From Orientallactaga sibirica (lineage: Eukaryota; Chordata; Mammalia; Rodentia; Dipodidae), in contig JAEOAD010000030.1 of assembly GCA_036365145.1 (NCBI GenBank), positions 10,130,001-10,194,000 of the forward strand: DNA of 64,000 bases, written 5' to 3'. Each line of letters begins with the position of its first letter. The stretch's first letter is position 1. Shown one piece after another: positions 49,286 through 59,399 of the stretch. The notes beneath the pieces were generated by a model. That model worked only from the letters and a program-made list of their open reading frames with translations, was not told the DNA's origin and did no database searches. Made by a program: the position numbers and the translations under genes.

Positions 49286-49822
49286 AATGAGGATGCAGCC
49301 CTACAATCCTTTTCATCACATCATTTCTCCTGGCCCAAAGAGATAGAAGTGGAAAGTGACATTGCTAAGTAACACTGAAGAGTCTTCACAAGCAAGGCTC
49401 CCTTCTGAAGAATCCTGGGAGTAACTTTCATAGCCTTACACATTGATAAATCATCCTGTAAGACTACAGAATTATAGGTATTTACACAATAATAGGACAG
49501 AAGGAATTTGATATGGATACATAGTTGAACTTTGAAAACATAGAGGTATCTGGAAGTTTCAATTGTAAGACAAGTAGCACTTCTAAAATCACAAAATATA
49601 AAATATCCTCTATTGCTGTAGTTACTTTTCATGAAAATCCAAAAGAGGTCCTTGGGAGAACTTTTGATGAACACAAACTATGAAAAAAACAAAAGTGTTC
49701 ACCAAAAACACATACCTATCTTTGGTGTCCCAGGGACTAAGGAAACATGAACATGGGAGTAAGGTTCCTGATGCCAGACACTAGACCCCTCCCTTCAAGA
49801 ATAGGACAAGGTTGGTACTTAC

Positions 49823-50063
49823 CAGTCATTAGGGTGTAGTAATTAGGATAGGAGAGACTAGGGAAGTCTGGAGTCAAATAGTCCACTTTTACTCCCCTAC
49901 TCACAATCTCCTTGAAACCCGGCAAGGACTCCAGAGCCTCATCACTGATATAGTCCGACCGAAAACCATCCAGGAGAAACACTAGGAGCTTCTGGTAGGC
50001 AGAGGCTGGCTGAGCCAGGCTGAGCCCAAGCACCAGCAGAAGGGCCTCCAGCTTCAAGACCAT
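49823..50063 (-). CDS. ENPP6: ENPP6 coding exon 1 (N-terminus of choline phosphodiesterase)
   Basis: Glycerophosphocholine choline phosphodiesterase 6 is an extracellular, usually GPI-anchored enzyme that releases phosphocholine from lysophosphatidylcholine and glycerophosphocholine; it is known from oligodendrocytes and kidney. This exon encodes residues 1-80 plus the first base of codon 81. Residues 1-22 form a signal peptide ending ...QPASA. Residues 26-33 (LLVFLLDG) carry Asp32, the first metal ligand, and [12 protein letters not shown] (65-76) carries the nucleophile Ser71; both numbers match the known mammalian enzyme. I chose the ATG at 50061-50063 because it aligns with the known N-terminus and has A at -3 and G at +4; the frame stays open upstream, but only to a GTG at 50094-50096. 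The exon ends at ACTG followed by GTAAGT (49817-49822, minus strand). It joins exon 2 in phase 1. No frameshift or stop is present. Confidence 0.97.
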
Positions 50064-50694
50064 GCTGCCAAGAGCCTGCCAGAGCCTGGCTGGCACAGCT
50101 GTCCTCTTGCAAAGGCTGAGGATGGAGGCTCTGTAACTACACTCTCTTCTAGGGGCTGGACCTTGAGCTGCTGGCCTTCCTGTACCAAGTTTACTTTCAG
50201 AATTTAAAGGAACAGCACACTCTTAAAAAAAAAAAAATCTCTGTTCACCTCACAAAATCCAGAGACCAACTGCCTTCAGATAAACTGAATTTACAAACAT
50301 CCAATAATTAAAACCAGGGGAGAGAATACAAGAATACAATTTATTTGGGTGAATGTTCCAGAAATCCACAAAGAAATGGAACTTTAGAAAACAGTCATCA
50401 CTTAAGTTTGCAATTGTGCTAACCAAAGGGAGGAGCCAAGGAGGAGGGTAGTCTTTTAATTTGTTGTTCTCCCACATGTCTGCCTGATTTAAACTTTCTG
50501 ACTTCTCCACATACAATTTAGTAACCCAAATGCCTTAACTTAGGATGTGAACAAGAGACCATAAATTTAGTTGCACCTATCTGAATTGCCAAGCAGGTTC
50601 CAGAATATAAATAATTTGGCAGAGGCCAGTCACAGGAGGTCAGGGAAAGAAGCCAAGCACAGGTGGGCAAAGAGACAGGGAGGGCTAGGTCCCC
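50064..50694 (-). promoter_or_regulatory. ENPP6: presumed ENPP6 5' UTR and core promoter
   Basis: This lies directly upstream of the ENPP6 start codon. It is CpG-poor, so it is not a CpG-island promoter, which fits a cell-type-restricted gene. A TATA-like TTTAAA sits at 50203-50208 (minus-strand reading cctttaaatt), about 140 nt upstream of the ATG, which would place a start site near 50175. An E-box CAGCTG is at 50096-50101 and a SOX-type CCACAAAG at 50366-50373 (plus-strand reading). These motifs are short and none is proof of function; the start site is not visible from sequence. No introns or upstream ATGs were identified between 50064 and 50175. Confidence 0.4.
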
Positions 50695-51052
50695 TGTGGT
50701 AGTTTGAATAGATGGCCCCCCAATATATTCAGTGTTTTATTAGTTTGTTGTTTGCATCTACAGCCACCTTGCTGGAGGCAATGTCACTGGGCGGATCTTA
50801 AGGTGTGGTGGTGGGTTTGAGATTCCATTGTAAAGATATGCAAAGTGTGTCCAGTGGGAGTTCCTAAAGTGTGCTGTGCTGTGTGGCTGGTGGCTTTTTT
50901 TCTCTCTTGCTTGGTCCTGTGAGAGCAGACTGCTTCTCCTGCCATTATGGAACTTCCCCTGGATCTGTAAGCTTCAATAAATAATATCCCTTCCTCCATA
51001 ATTGTGCCTGGTCTGGAAGTTCATCTCAGCGAACCTGAAGCTGTCTGCTACA
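50695..51052 (+). mobile_element. MaLR solo LTR upstream of ENPP6
   Basis: Starts tgtggtagtttgaatagatg and ends gctgtctgctaca, 358 bp. The perfect 5-bp duplication tcccc lies at 50690-50694 and 51053-51057. It contains caataaataatatcccttcc with the AATAAA signal. It lies 632 bp upstream of the ENPP6 start codon and points away from the gene. Confidence 0.93.
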
Positions 51053-51057
51053 TCCCC

Positions 51058-52860
51058 AGACTTCAAGGGCTCCCTAGAGTAGTTCTTCCATCTGCTGCAA
51101 AATTAAATAAGATAACTTATGCAAAAGCTAATAACAAATGGCAGCTACTAAACAAATGTTAAGTATTATTAGCATTGTAATGCTTCATGCATTGTAAGGC
51201 TTCAATACCATGCTGGAACTTGTTGGAAGGGGAGAAGATAGGGAAGTGGAAGGAATTCTGAAGAGAGGAGAGAGGAGGACGGAAGAGGGATGTGCTTATT
51301 GCTAAGTATATTTTAAGGGTTGGCAATGGTGTTTCATATATATACATATGATAGTCTTCTGATAATTGGAACCATGTTTGCCTTGACAGTTGATTGAGGT
51401 CTAATAATGATCATTAATTCTCAGGGTTCAGCTAAGATACATCCTGATACAGGAATGTGTGTAAATCAGCACAACAGAGCCAACGGGACAGAGATGATAC
51501 ATAGATGATAGCTAGATGATGATAGATAATAGATATTACAGAAGGGATTTGTTATGGAAATTGGCTCCTGGGATTATTGAAGCTTGAAAGACTCATATCA
51601 CCTGCTTTCTATAGACTTGGTAGTATGGCCCAGTCCAAGTCCAAGGTCTCAGAACCTGGGAAGTTGATGGTACAAATCACAGAGGCAAAGCTCTGATGTC
51701 AAATAGGAGAGGAAAAACATCTCCATTCTATTCTATCCAGGCCTCTAGCTGATTAGATGGTATGTTAGTTACTTTCCTCACTGCTGTAATCAAACACCTG
51801 AAAAATCAACTTACGGGAGGAAGGACTTATTTGACTCACAGTTCATCGTGGTAAGAAAGGTATAGCAGTAGGAGGATGAGGTGACTGGTCACATTAAGTC
51901 TATAGTCAGGTGAATGCTGACTTTTTCCTTTTTATTCAGTCTAATAAGATGATGCTATCAATATTCAGGGTGAGTCTTTTCTGCTCAGTGGAATATTTGG
52001 GAAATAACCAGAGGTTTATTTCCATAGTGATCCTAAATCCCATATAGTTGCCCAGGTGAACCATAAGAGATGGTGCAAGTCCATACAGGATGTGGAACTA
52101 CCCCCAAAAGTCCAGTGATTCACATGCTATTCTTCTCTAGAAATACCCTTACAGAAACGCCCAGAAATAACTTTTATGTTTTCTATGTCATCTTTGATCC
52201 AATCAGGGCTGACGTCTAAAATTAACCATTATTATGGGTCAGTTTTCTGATGCCTCACCTTCATGCACAGCAACGTGAGATGGAAGAAAAGAACCCTACA
52301 CTTGGGAGACAAAAGATAAAATACTAGAATCCAAACTCTGCCAATGGTGTGATGCAGTTCTGCCCTCTGAGAAGTTATAAAACCAAGATTCTTTCAAGTT
52401 GAGAACTCAACCCATGCCTGCCAACATTACTCTTTCTTGGTTCTATTAGTCTATTACAGTTTTGTAAACCCATGTAGGCTATTCTTAGCTCATTTTAACC
52501 TTTATCTTACCTAAAAGTCAGTACTCTTAGCTCCTCAAATTATTGTTCAAATCCCCTGACCATGGCAGAGTCCATCTGCCTTCCTTTTGGTTTGGCCTCA
52601 GAAGTATGACCTTCATAAACCTTCATAAAATTTAAAGAATTGAAACCATACAGAATATTTTACAATGGTCAAAATTTATTTCAAAATTAAGATTAAATAA
52701 AGACATTTGCAGATAAAAGCTGAAGGTGTTAGAAATACTGAGGAATATCTTATAGGTCAAAAGAAAAGAACCCAAGATAAAACTCAAGATACATGGGAAG
52801 AGGGAAAGGATGATAATAAATGGTAAATATGTGGGAAAGCATAATAGATTACCTATGTTT
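51058..52860. other. upstream intergenic DNA with two old repeats
   Basis: 51420-51760 (acagagccaacgggacagag, gggattattgaagcttgaaa) and 51765-51915 (ttagttactttcctcactgc) look like ancient interspersed repeats; the second resembles 33433. The remainder shows nothing I can name. Confidence 0.45.
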
Positions 52861-52865
52861 CTTTT

Positions 52866-52950
52866 ACCCAGAGGTGGTGGGGATCAAACCCAGGGCTTTG
52901 AGCATGATAGGCAAATGTTCTACCATTGGACTACACATACAAGCCTACAT
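52866..52950 (-). mobile_element. ID-like SINE
   Basis: gtggtggggatcaaacccag, ggctttgagcatgataggca and ctaccattggactacacata read as the reverse complement of an ID element. Confidence 0.7.
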
Positions 52951-53007
52951 TTTCTCTCTTAATGTCCTTTAAAACAACTTTAAAATATTATTAAAAATAA
53001 AAATACT

Positions 53008-53090
53008 CCTGAGACTACATAGTGAATTCCAGGTCAGCCTAAGCTAGAGTGAGACCCCACCTCAAAAAACAAAACAAACAAACAAACAAA
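53008..53090 (+). mobile_element. B1 SINE, 3' half
   Basis: tcctgagactacatagtgaa, ttccaggtcagcctaagcta and gagtgagaccccacctcaaa with an (AAAC)n tail. The 5' half is missing. Confidence 0.85.
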
Positions 53091-53097
53091 AATTCAG

Positions 53098-53245
53098 TTG
53101 GTTTTGGTGGTGCACGCCTTTAATCCCAGCACTTGGGAAGCAGAGGTATGAGGATCATTGTAAGTTTGAGGCCACCCTGATACTACATAGTGAATTCCAG
53201 GTCAGCCTGGGCTAGAGAGAGACCCCAACTTGAAAAACAAATAAA
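53098..53245 (+). mobile_element. B1 SINE
   Basis: ttggttttggtggtgcacgc, cctttaatcccagcacttgg to gagagaccccaacttgaaaa. Adjacent to the partial copy at 53008. Confidence 0.92.
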
Positions 53246-53574
53246 ATAAAGTAAAATTAAATTAACTTAAAAATAAAAACTGTTGAATTTATATGAAGAA
53301 TTAAAATATGTAAAACTAATAGCTTAAAAGATAAGAGTGAAGTGTTTAAATGAAATTAAACTACTATGTTTCTTAAGTTTGTGAAACAGAAGAAGGTACA
53401 AAGAGTAAACTATAAAGTGATCAAATATTAATTGCAAGAAAATAGTAATAAACATGCATAATAATAAACTGCAATTTCCAGAGCAATCACTAAAATAATA
53501 CACAGAAGCATAGCTAAAATCAAATAGAAACAAAAAACCTACCTAAAACACAATAAAAATAATATATGAAAAAC

Positions 53575-53825
53575 CCACTGCTGACATCATGTGCCATGGT
53601 GAAAACCTGATGCTTTTTCTCTCAGATCATGAACAAGACAAAGATGACTGCCACCCATGTGTATTCAAAATAGCACTGCATGTCCTAACCAGAGCAACAA
53701 AAAAACTAGGCAAGAAAAAGAAATAAAATCATCTCTTAAGATGACATGATCTTATATGTAGAAAATCCTAAAAATTCCACAAAACTATTAGTACTAGAAA
53801 AATTGACCAAAGTTAAAAAATACAA
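53575..53825 (+). mobile_element. old L1 ORF2 fragment
   Basis: catgtgccatggtgaaaacc, gatcatgaacaagacaaaga, cctaaccagagcaacaaaaa and gatcttatatgtagaaaatc follow the L1 reverse transcriptase region with an internal deletion. Confidence 0.7.
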
Positions 53826-53831
53826 ATCAAA

Positions 53832-54165
53832 GGTTGGGGAGATGGTTCAGTAGATAAAGTACTTCCTGTTCAAATTGAGAACCTGAGTTTAGCTCACCAT
53901 TCCCCACATAAATGCCAAGTGGACATTGGGGCCCAGCTGGAGTTCCAAGTGGAGACAGGTGATCCCAAGGGCAAGCTGGCTCACTAGACAAATCATTGAG
54001 TTCTGGATTCAAGTGAAAGACCTTGCCTCAATAAATAGAGGAGTGTGATCAAGAAAGCCACCCAACATCAACTTCTGGCCTCCATATGCATGGTCGCATA
54101 ATTGCAGGTGCACCCCCACATACAAATACACATATGCTCGCACACTACACACACAAAAAATAATG
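53832..54165 (+). mobile_element. B3-like SINE, full length
   Basis: ggttggggagatggttcagt, aattgagaacctgagtttag, gacaggtgatcccaagggca, acttctggcctccatatgca and a CA-rich end. This is the order of rodent B3 elements. Confidence 0.75.
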
Positions 54166-54242
54166 CAAAATTAGCTTGCAAAACAGTTGTGATTCTAAAC
54201 ACTAGAAATTAATAGTGAAATACAACATTAAGAAAAAATAAT

Positions 54243-54465
54243 AGGGCTAGGGAAAGGGTTCAGCAGTTAAGAAGCTTTCCTGCAAAGCCTAATGACACAG
54301 GTTCAAGTCCCTCATGCCCACATAAAGCTTGTACAAAGTGGTGTATGCATCTGGAGTTTGATTGCAGTGACATTATGCCCTGGTGTGCCCATTCTCTCCC
54401 TCCATCTCTCTTTTTCTGTCTTTCTCTGCTTGCAAATAAATAAGTAAAAACATAGAAAAGAAAAA
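54243..54465 (+). mobile_element. DIP-like SINE
   Basis: agggctagggaaagggttca, acaggttcaagtccctcatg, gtgtatgcatctggagtttg and a pyrimidine tract, with an AAATAAATAAGT tail. Flanking aagaaaaaataat occurs on both sides. Confidence 0.92.
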
Positions 54466-54469
54466 ATAA

Positions 54470-55065
54470 TATTTATAATATCAGAATGAATAAAATACTT
54501 AGGATAAACATAATTAAAGAGGCAAAAGTCTTGTACATGAAATGTAACATCAGATTACAAACATGAACAACAAAGGAAATGGGTGAACAGAGTGAAACCC
54601 ATGGAATAGTAGAAAATGTTTGCAAACTGTATGCTTAATAAGGACTATATTTCCAAAACATATAAGGAACTCCTACAACTTCACAGCAAAAAAAAAAAAA
54701 ATCAACATTAAAAAGTAGAATAGGTCTTCAATAAGTATTTCTTCAAAAAAGACATAAATAGAGCCAAAGGCATTCAATAGCACTCCTCAGCATGGGAAGG
54801 CAAATTAGATTCATAATGTAATTATATAATATAACATAACACACATCTTCTGGGATAGCTATCCTAAAAATACCAAAGGGATTGCAAGAGCTGATGAGTA
54901 TGTGGGGAAATTGGAAGCCTTGCATACAACTGGTAAATTGTAAAATAGAGCAATTGTTATAAAGAAATGATTTGGAAGTTCCTCAAAAATTTTTACCCAA
55001 ATAAAATAGGTAACACAATATACTATATTATAAAGCTGAAAAAATAAAATGAGATAAAAATACAT
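54470..55065 (+). mobile_element. old L1 ORF2 C-terminal fragment
   Basis: atgtttgcaaactgtatgct, acatataaggaactcctaca and gctgatgagtatgtggggaa appear in L1 ORF2 order with heavy decay. Confidence 0.7.
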
Positions 55066-55069
55066 TGAT

Positions 55070-57010
55070 TGTTACTAGAAAATTTTCAGTGCCTGGGATG
55101 GGATACCTTGCAGTGAGTTGTTGGCCAAGGAGGTCCTGTAGCCTCCAAAACATTAAAGACTATTGCCAAAAGTCTATGGCAGGGGAGGTCAGGAGCCTTA
55201 GGGGTATAAAGCCTACTCTTGCCTGGCTAAATGGATATATTATTCCCAAGAAGTGCCCTGAAAACACTACACTTAATGTTCATATTCACATATTAATGCT
55301 ACTCTCACTTCTGGTTAGAGATTAAACAAACAAGCTCATCAGGACAAGTTCAGGAGCCTTCAAGGTATTACTTTATCCAATACATCAGAAGTGAAGCAAA
55401 AAACAATAACTCATCAATTCAGGAGGATAATAAGCCATTCTTTTCAGATGGTGATGACCACTGGGATGACCCCAAAAGGCAACATAGTGCTGAGAAGAAG
55501 GGATGGAGGAGTGCCCAGCACTGAAACATCTTTGTCACACCCTCCAAGGCTCAGGGTCCATTGCAGAAGAGGGAGCAAGTACAGAGATCCAAGCAGTTAT
55601 GAAAAAAAAAATCTTCCAACTAAAAAAGTCCAGATCCAGATGGATTCACTGGTGAATCTTACCAGATCTTCAGGGAAGAACTAACACCAATGCTTTTCAA
55701 ACTTTTCAATAAAATAGGAAAATACAAAGCCAGCATCACCCTGATACCAAAACCAAAGACAGAACAACAACAAAAAAAGAAATAAAATTACAGATAAATA
55801 AATCTCCCTTATGAACATAGATGCAAAAATATTGGAAAACAGAAGATAAGAATATATCAAAAAGAACATTCACCCCAACCATGTAGGCTTTATCTCAGAC
55901 ATGCAAAGATGGTTCAACATATGCAAATTGATAGATGTATATATGCAAATGGAATGAAAGACAAAAATCACATGATTATCTCAATAGATGCAGAAAAGGC
56001 ATTTGACAAAAGCCAACATCCCTTCATGGTAAAAGCTCTAAAGGAAATGGGAATACAAGGAACATATCTCAACATAATAAAGGCTATTTATGAAAAACCT
56101 ACAGCCAACATAATACTAAATGGGGAAAAACTTGAAGCTTTTCAACTAAAATCAGGAACAAGATAAGGGTGTCCACTGTCCCCACTTTTATTTAATATAG
56201 TACTGGAAATCTTAGCTATAGAAATAAGACAGAGACACTCAAAAAAAGGTATATAAATTGGAAAGGAAGAGATCAAATTATCATTATTTGCACAAATTAT
56301 CATTATCTATTAAGGACCCTAAAAACTTTACCAGCAAACTGTTAGAACTGATAAACACTTTTAGCAATGTAGCAGGATATAAAATAAAAACACAGAAATC
56401 AGTAGCCTTCCTATAAATTAACAACAAACATGTGGAGGATGAAGTCAGGGATTCACTCCCATTCACAGTTTCCTCCAAACAAATAAAGTACCTTTGAATA
56501 AATCTAAGCAAGGAAGTGAAGTATCTCTACAATGAAAACTTTAAAACACTCAAGCAAGAGACTGCAGAAGACACTAGGAAATGGAAAGACACTCCATGTT
56601 CTTGGATTGGAAGAACCAATATTGTGAAAATGTCATTCTTACCAAAAGCAATCTACACATTTATTGCAAACCCCAATAAATTCCAATGGCATTCTTCACA
56701 GAAATAGGAAAAAAAACTATCCTAAAATTCATTTGGAAGAATCAAAGGAAGGGTATGACTACTTACAATGCAATCATCCAGACATAAATGGGCCTCAATA
56801 TCCATGACCTTGCAGTGCCTACCAATACCTTCACAAAACCCTCATAATAGGAGGAAAAGATGATGACATCATAATAAAAGAGGGACTAATGGAGAGAGGG
56901 AGGGCATATGATGCAGTATGGATTTCTGATGGGTAAAGTGAGGAAGGGAAGGGCGTTTTCACATTTTATTGTCTGTAAGTATGGAAACTGTCAACAAAAA
57001 AGTTTTTCAA
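55070..57010 (+). mobile_element. L1 mosaic: 3' UTR / ORF2 / 3' UTR
   Basis: 55070-55595 matches the first part of the 3' UTR of the L1 at 62690-63066 (agtgctgagaagaagggatg, cactgaaacatc, agggtccattgcagaagagg). 55600-56740 is ORF2 with reverse transcriptase residues ([10 protein letters not shown], then [19 protein letters not shown]), closed by stops and frameshifts. 56740-57010 resumes the second part of the same 3' UTR (cataataggaggaaaagatg, atggagagagggagggcata). At least two copies are joined. The frame at 55909-56166 is a relic, not a gene. Confidence 0.75.
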
Positions 57011-57097
57011 AAATATGGAAATAACCCAAAAGTTTACCAAGCTATGGAAATAAAAAATATCAACCAACAAATCAGTAAATTTAAAAAATGTGATACA

Positions 57098-57312
57098 GGG
57101 GCTGGAGAGATGGCTCAACAGTTAAGTTGCTTGCCTGCAAAGCCTATGACCCAGGTTTTATTCACCACTACACATGTAAACCCAGATGCACAAGGTGGTA
57201 CATGTGTCTGGAGTTCATTTGCAGTAAGTCTAAGCCCAGGATCACCCATTCTCTCTCCCTTTATCTGCATCTTTCTAGCTTTCTCTTAAATAAATAAATA
57301 ATAAAAATACTT
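57098..57312 (+). mobile_element. DIP-like SINE
   Basis: ggggctggagagatggctca, ctgcaaagcctatgacccag, cagatgcacaaggtggtaca, a pyrimidine tract and AAATAAATAAATAAT tail. Confidence 0.92.
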
Positions 57313-57319
57313 TTAAAAT

Positions 57320-57680
57320 ATGATTATAGCTTTGGAAAGATTGCTCAGTGGTTATGTGAGCTTCCTGTAAAGGGATGAGGAGCTAAAGAGGCTTAGACTG
57401 CCTGAGTTCAAATCTCCAGAACCCATGTTAAACAGCAGGGCATAGCCATGCACACCTGTAACCCCAGTCCTATAGGGAAGTAAAGATCTAGGAATCATCA
57501 GAGCTCTGTAAAAGGCAACAAGTTCTGGGTTCATTAGAGATTCCTACTCAAGTATTGCATACCTAGAGCTCTATTGAGGCCACTGAAGGGGAGCAAGCCT
57601 GTTACAGGCAAGTGATTGATACACCACAAATGCACATATACATGTAACACACCACACTCACATATACACACACAAGCAAA
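57320..57680 (+). mobile_element. B3-like SINE
   Basis: gctttggaaagattgctcag, ctgcctgagttcaaatctcc, ccatgcacacctgtaacccc and a CA-rich end. Same family as 53832. Confidence 0.65.
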
Positions 57681-57904
57681 AAAATGGGATGCATACATAC
57701 AGTGGATTTTGACCTTAAAAGGAAGGGAAATTGTGTCATAGGTTACATGGATGAGCCTTGAAAACATTATGTCAAGTAAAATAAGCCAGTCACAAAGGCC
57801 AAATATTTTATCATTCCACTCTCAGCTTCTAAAATGGTCAAAGTAATTTAAACAGAAAAATAGAATGACTGATAGGGATAAAGGGAAATGTTAAAGAAAG
57901 GATT

Positions 57905-57964
57905 TTTTAAATATTTTATTTATTTATTTTTATGTGAAAGAGAGAGAGAAAGATGGAGATAGAT

Positions 57965-58042
<78 letters not shown>

Positions 58043-58220
58043 GATAGATAGATAGAGAGAGAATGGGTACACCAGGGCCTCCAGCCACTGCAAAATGAAC
58101 TCCAGATGCATGCACCACCTTGTGCATCTGGCTTATGTCGGTCCTGGGGAATTGAGCTTCAAACCAGGGTGCTTAGGCTTCACAGGCAAGTTCTTAACTG
58201 CTAAGCCATCTCTCTAGCCC
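57905..58220 (-). mobile_element. DIP-like SINE with (GATA)n expansion
   Basis: Reverse complement DIP: taactgctaagccatctctc, cagatgcatgcaccaccttg, and a tail of ATTT units. The usual CT tract has been replaced by a GATA tetranucleotide block at 57961-58053. Flanking aggattttt occurs on both sides. Confidence 0.93.
57961..58053. repeat. (GATA)n microsatellite
   Basis: About twenty GATA units with three short interruptions, inside the DIP SINE. Confidence 0.95.
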
Positions 58221-58224
58221 CTAG

Positions 58225-58794
58225 GATTTTTGTTTAATAGAGTTTCATGTTTCCAGGATGAAAACATTCCACAGACCTCTTTTAAACAATGTGCAATTTA
58301 ACATTTTTAAGCACTACATGAATGGCAAGTATAATCTATGATTCTCAGCCACAGAAAGAGTTGGTTGCCAAGGAACCAGAAGCACCAGACACCTTGGCCC
58401 TGCAACCACCCTTCACCTCCAACAGTGAACCTGTGATCAGTGTCCCCTTTCCCCCAATACAGACATGGGTAGGTTTCTAGAAAGGCCAGGCCCAGTGAGT
58501 TTTTCGATCAGACATGTGTCTGTTACTTGGGGAGTCTAAACCAAAGCCCACCCTGTGTCCTCTAGTAGAACCATCTTTGCTCCATTCTCAGTAAGACAAA
58601 GTCATTATCAATAGATGGACAGATTCTAAAGCCAAACAAGTAATGAAAAAATGAAAAAAATAAAAATTAAAAAAAAGACAAGATTTCTCCACCAAGGTAT
58701 GCCTAGTCCCATAGTGTAAGTCTCCTACTAGAACCACTTAGAGAAAACTTCAGACTATCTTCAGGAAACACACTTTACTGTCAAAGTCAGATAC
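58225..58794. other. unique intergenic DNA
   Basis: No gene or named repeat is recognised. Confidence 0.5.
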
Positions 58795-58915
58795 CACCTT
58801 AATTGAAAGGGATTTTGGAGTGAGGGAAGGGAAAGTGGTAGGAAGGAATTGTAATCACAGTATGTTGACTATATTTATGAAAGTTGTCAATAAAAGTATT
58901 AAAAAGAATACATTA
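58795..58915 (+). mobile_element. L1 3' UTR end
   Basis: gggagtgagggaaggg-type purine-rich block, gtatgttgactatatttatg, aaagttgtcaataaaagtat and a short A-rich tail. Confidence 0.55.
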
Positions 58916-59399
58916 AAGTATCTTCCACCTCAATCAAGTAGGTTTCATCTCAGGGATGGTTCAACATATATAAATCTATAACATAGGAGACTATATAGAT
59001 AGTTAATAGACATCCTACAGAATGGGAGAAAATCATTGCAGCTATACATATGACAGAAGTTTCACATCTGGAATATACAAAAACTAAGCAATATATGATA
59101 AACCAGCCCAGTTAAAACATGGGACATGAACTGAACAGAGAATTCTCAAAGGAATAAATACAATTGACCAATAGACACCTAAAAAAATTTTAACATCTTT
59201 ATTCCTTAGGTAAATGTTAAGTAAATCACTCTGAGATTCTATCTCACTCTACTCAGAATGGCCATTATTGAAAAAATCAAATGACAACAAATGCTGGTGA
59301 GAGTGTGGGAAAAGAAGAACCCTTATTCATTAATGGTAGTGTAAATTTACACAGCCTATGGAAATCAACGTGGAATTTTCTAAAAAAAACTAAAAACAG

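Larger units (their letters stand above)
1937..49822 (-). other. ENPP6: ENPP6 intron 1 (47,886 bp)
   Basis: The intron is defined by GTAAGT at its 5' end (49817-49822) and AG at its 3' end (1937-1938), both read on the minus strand. It interrupts the glycine codon 81 of the Thr-Gly-Arg-His sequence. The pyrimidine tract before the acceptor is short (gttccccc, then attgatgtag), so the 3' splice site looks only moderately strong. I saw no other exon-like coding segment inside. The content is SINEs, LINEs, LTRs and unique DNA, itemised below. Confidence 0.93.

Noticed and set aside
49737..49822. ENPP6 reading frame continuing past residue 80 at the 3' side of exon 1
   Set aside because: A perfect donor GTAAGT lies at 49817-49822 and the continuing residues do not match the family; exon 2 supplies the expected GRHCEVHQ sequence.
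1937..49822. A second gene or operon-like system inside the intron
   Set aside because: No exon-like segments with splice sites and family motifs were found; all longer frames are repeat-derived or lack any signature.
50064..50096. N-terminal extension of ENPP6 starting at 50096
   Set aside because: The first codon there is GTG, not ATG. The ATG at 50063 has a strong Kozak context and aligns with the known mammalian N-terminus and residue numbering.
55909..56166. Open frame with reverse transcriptase residues as a functional gene
   Set aside because: It is one short piece of L1 ORF2 with stops and frameshifts on both sides and no ORF1 or intact 5' end.
57961..58053. Regular tandem units as a possible CRISPR array
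   Set aside because: The units are 4 bp without spacers: a microsatellite in a mammalian SINE.
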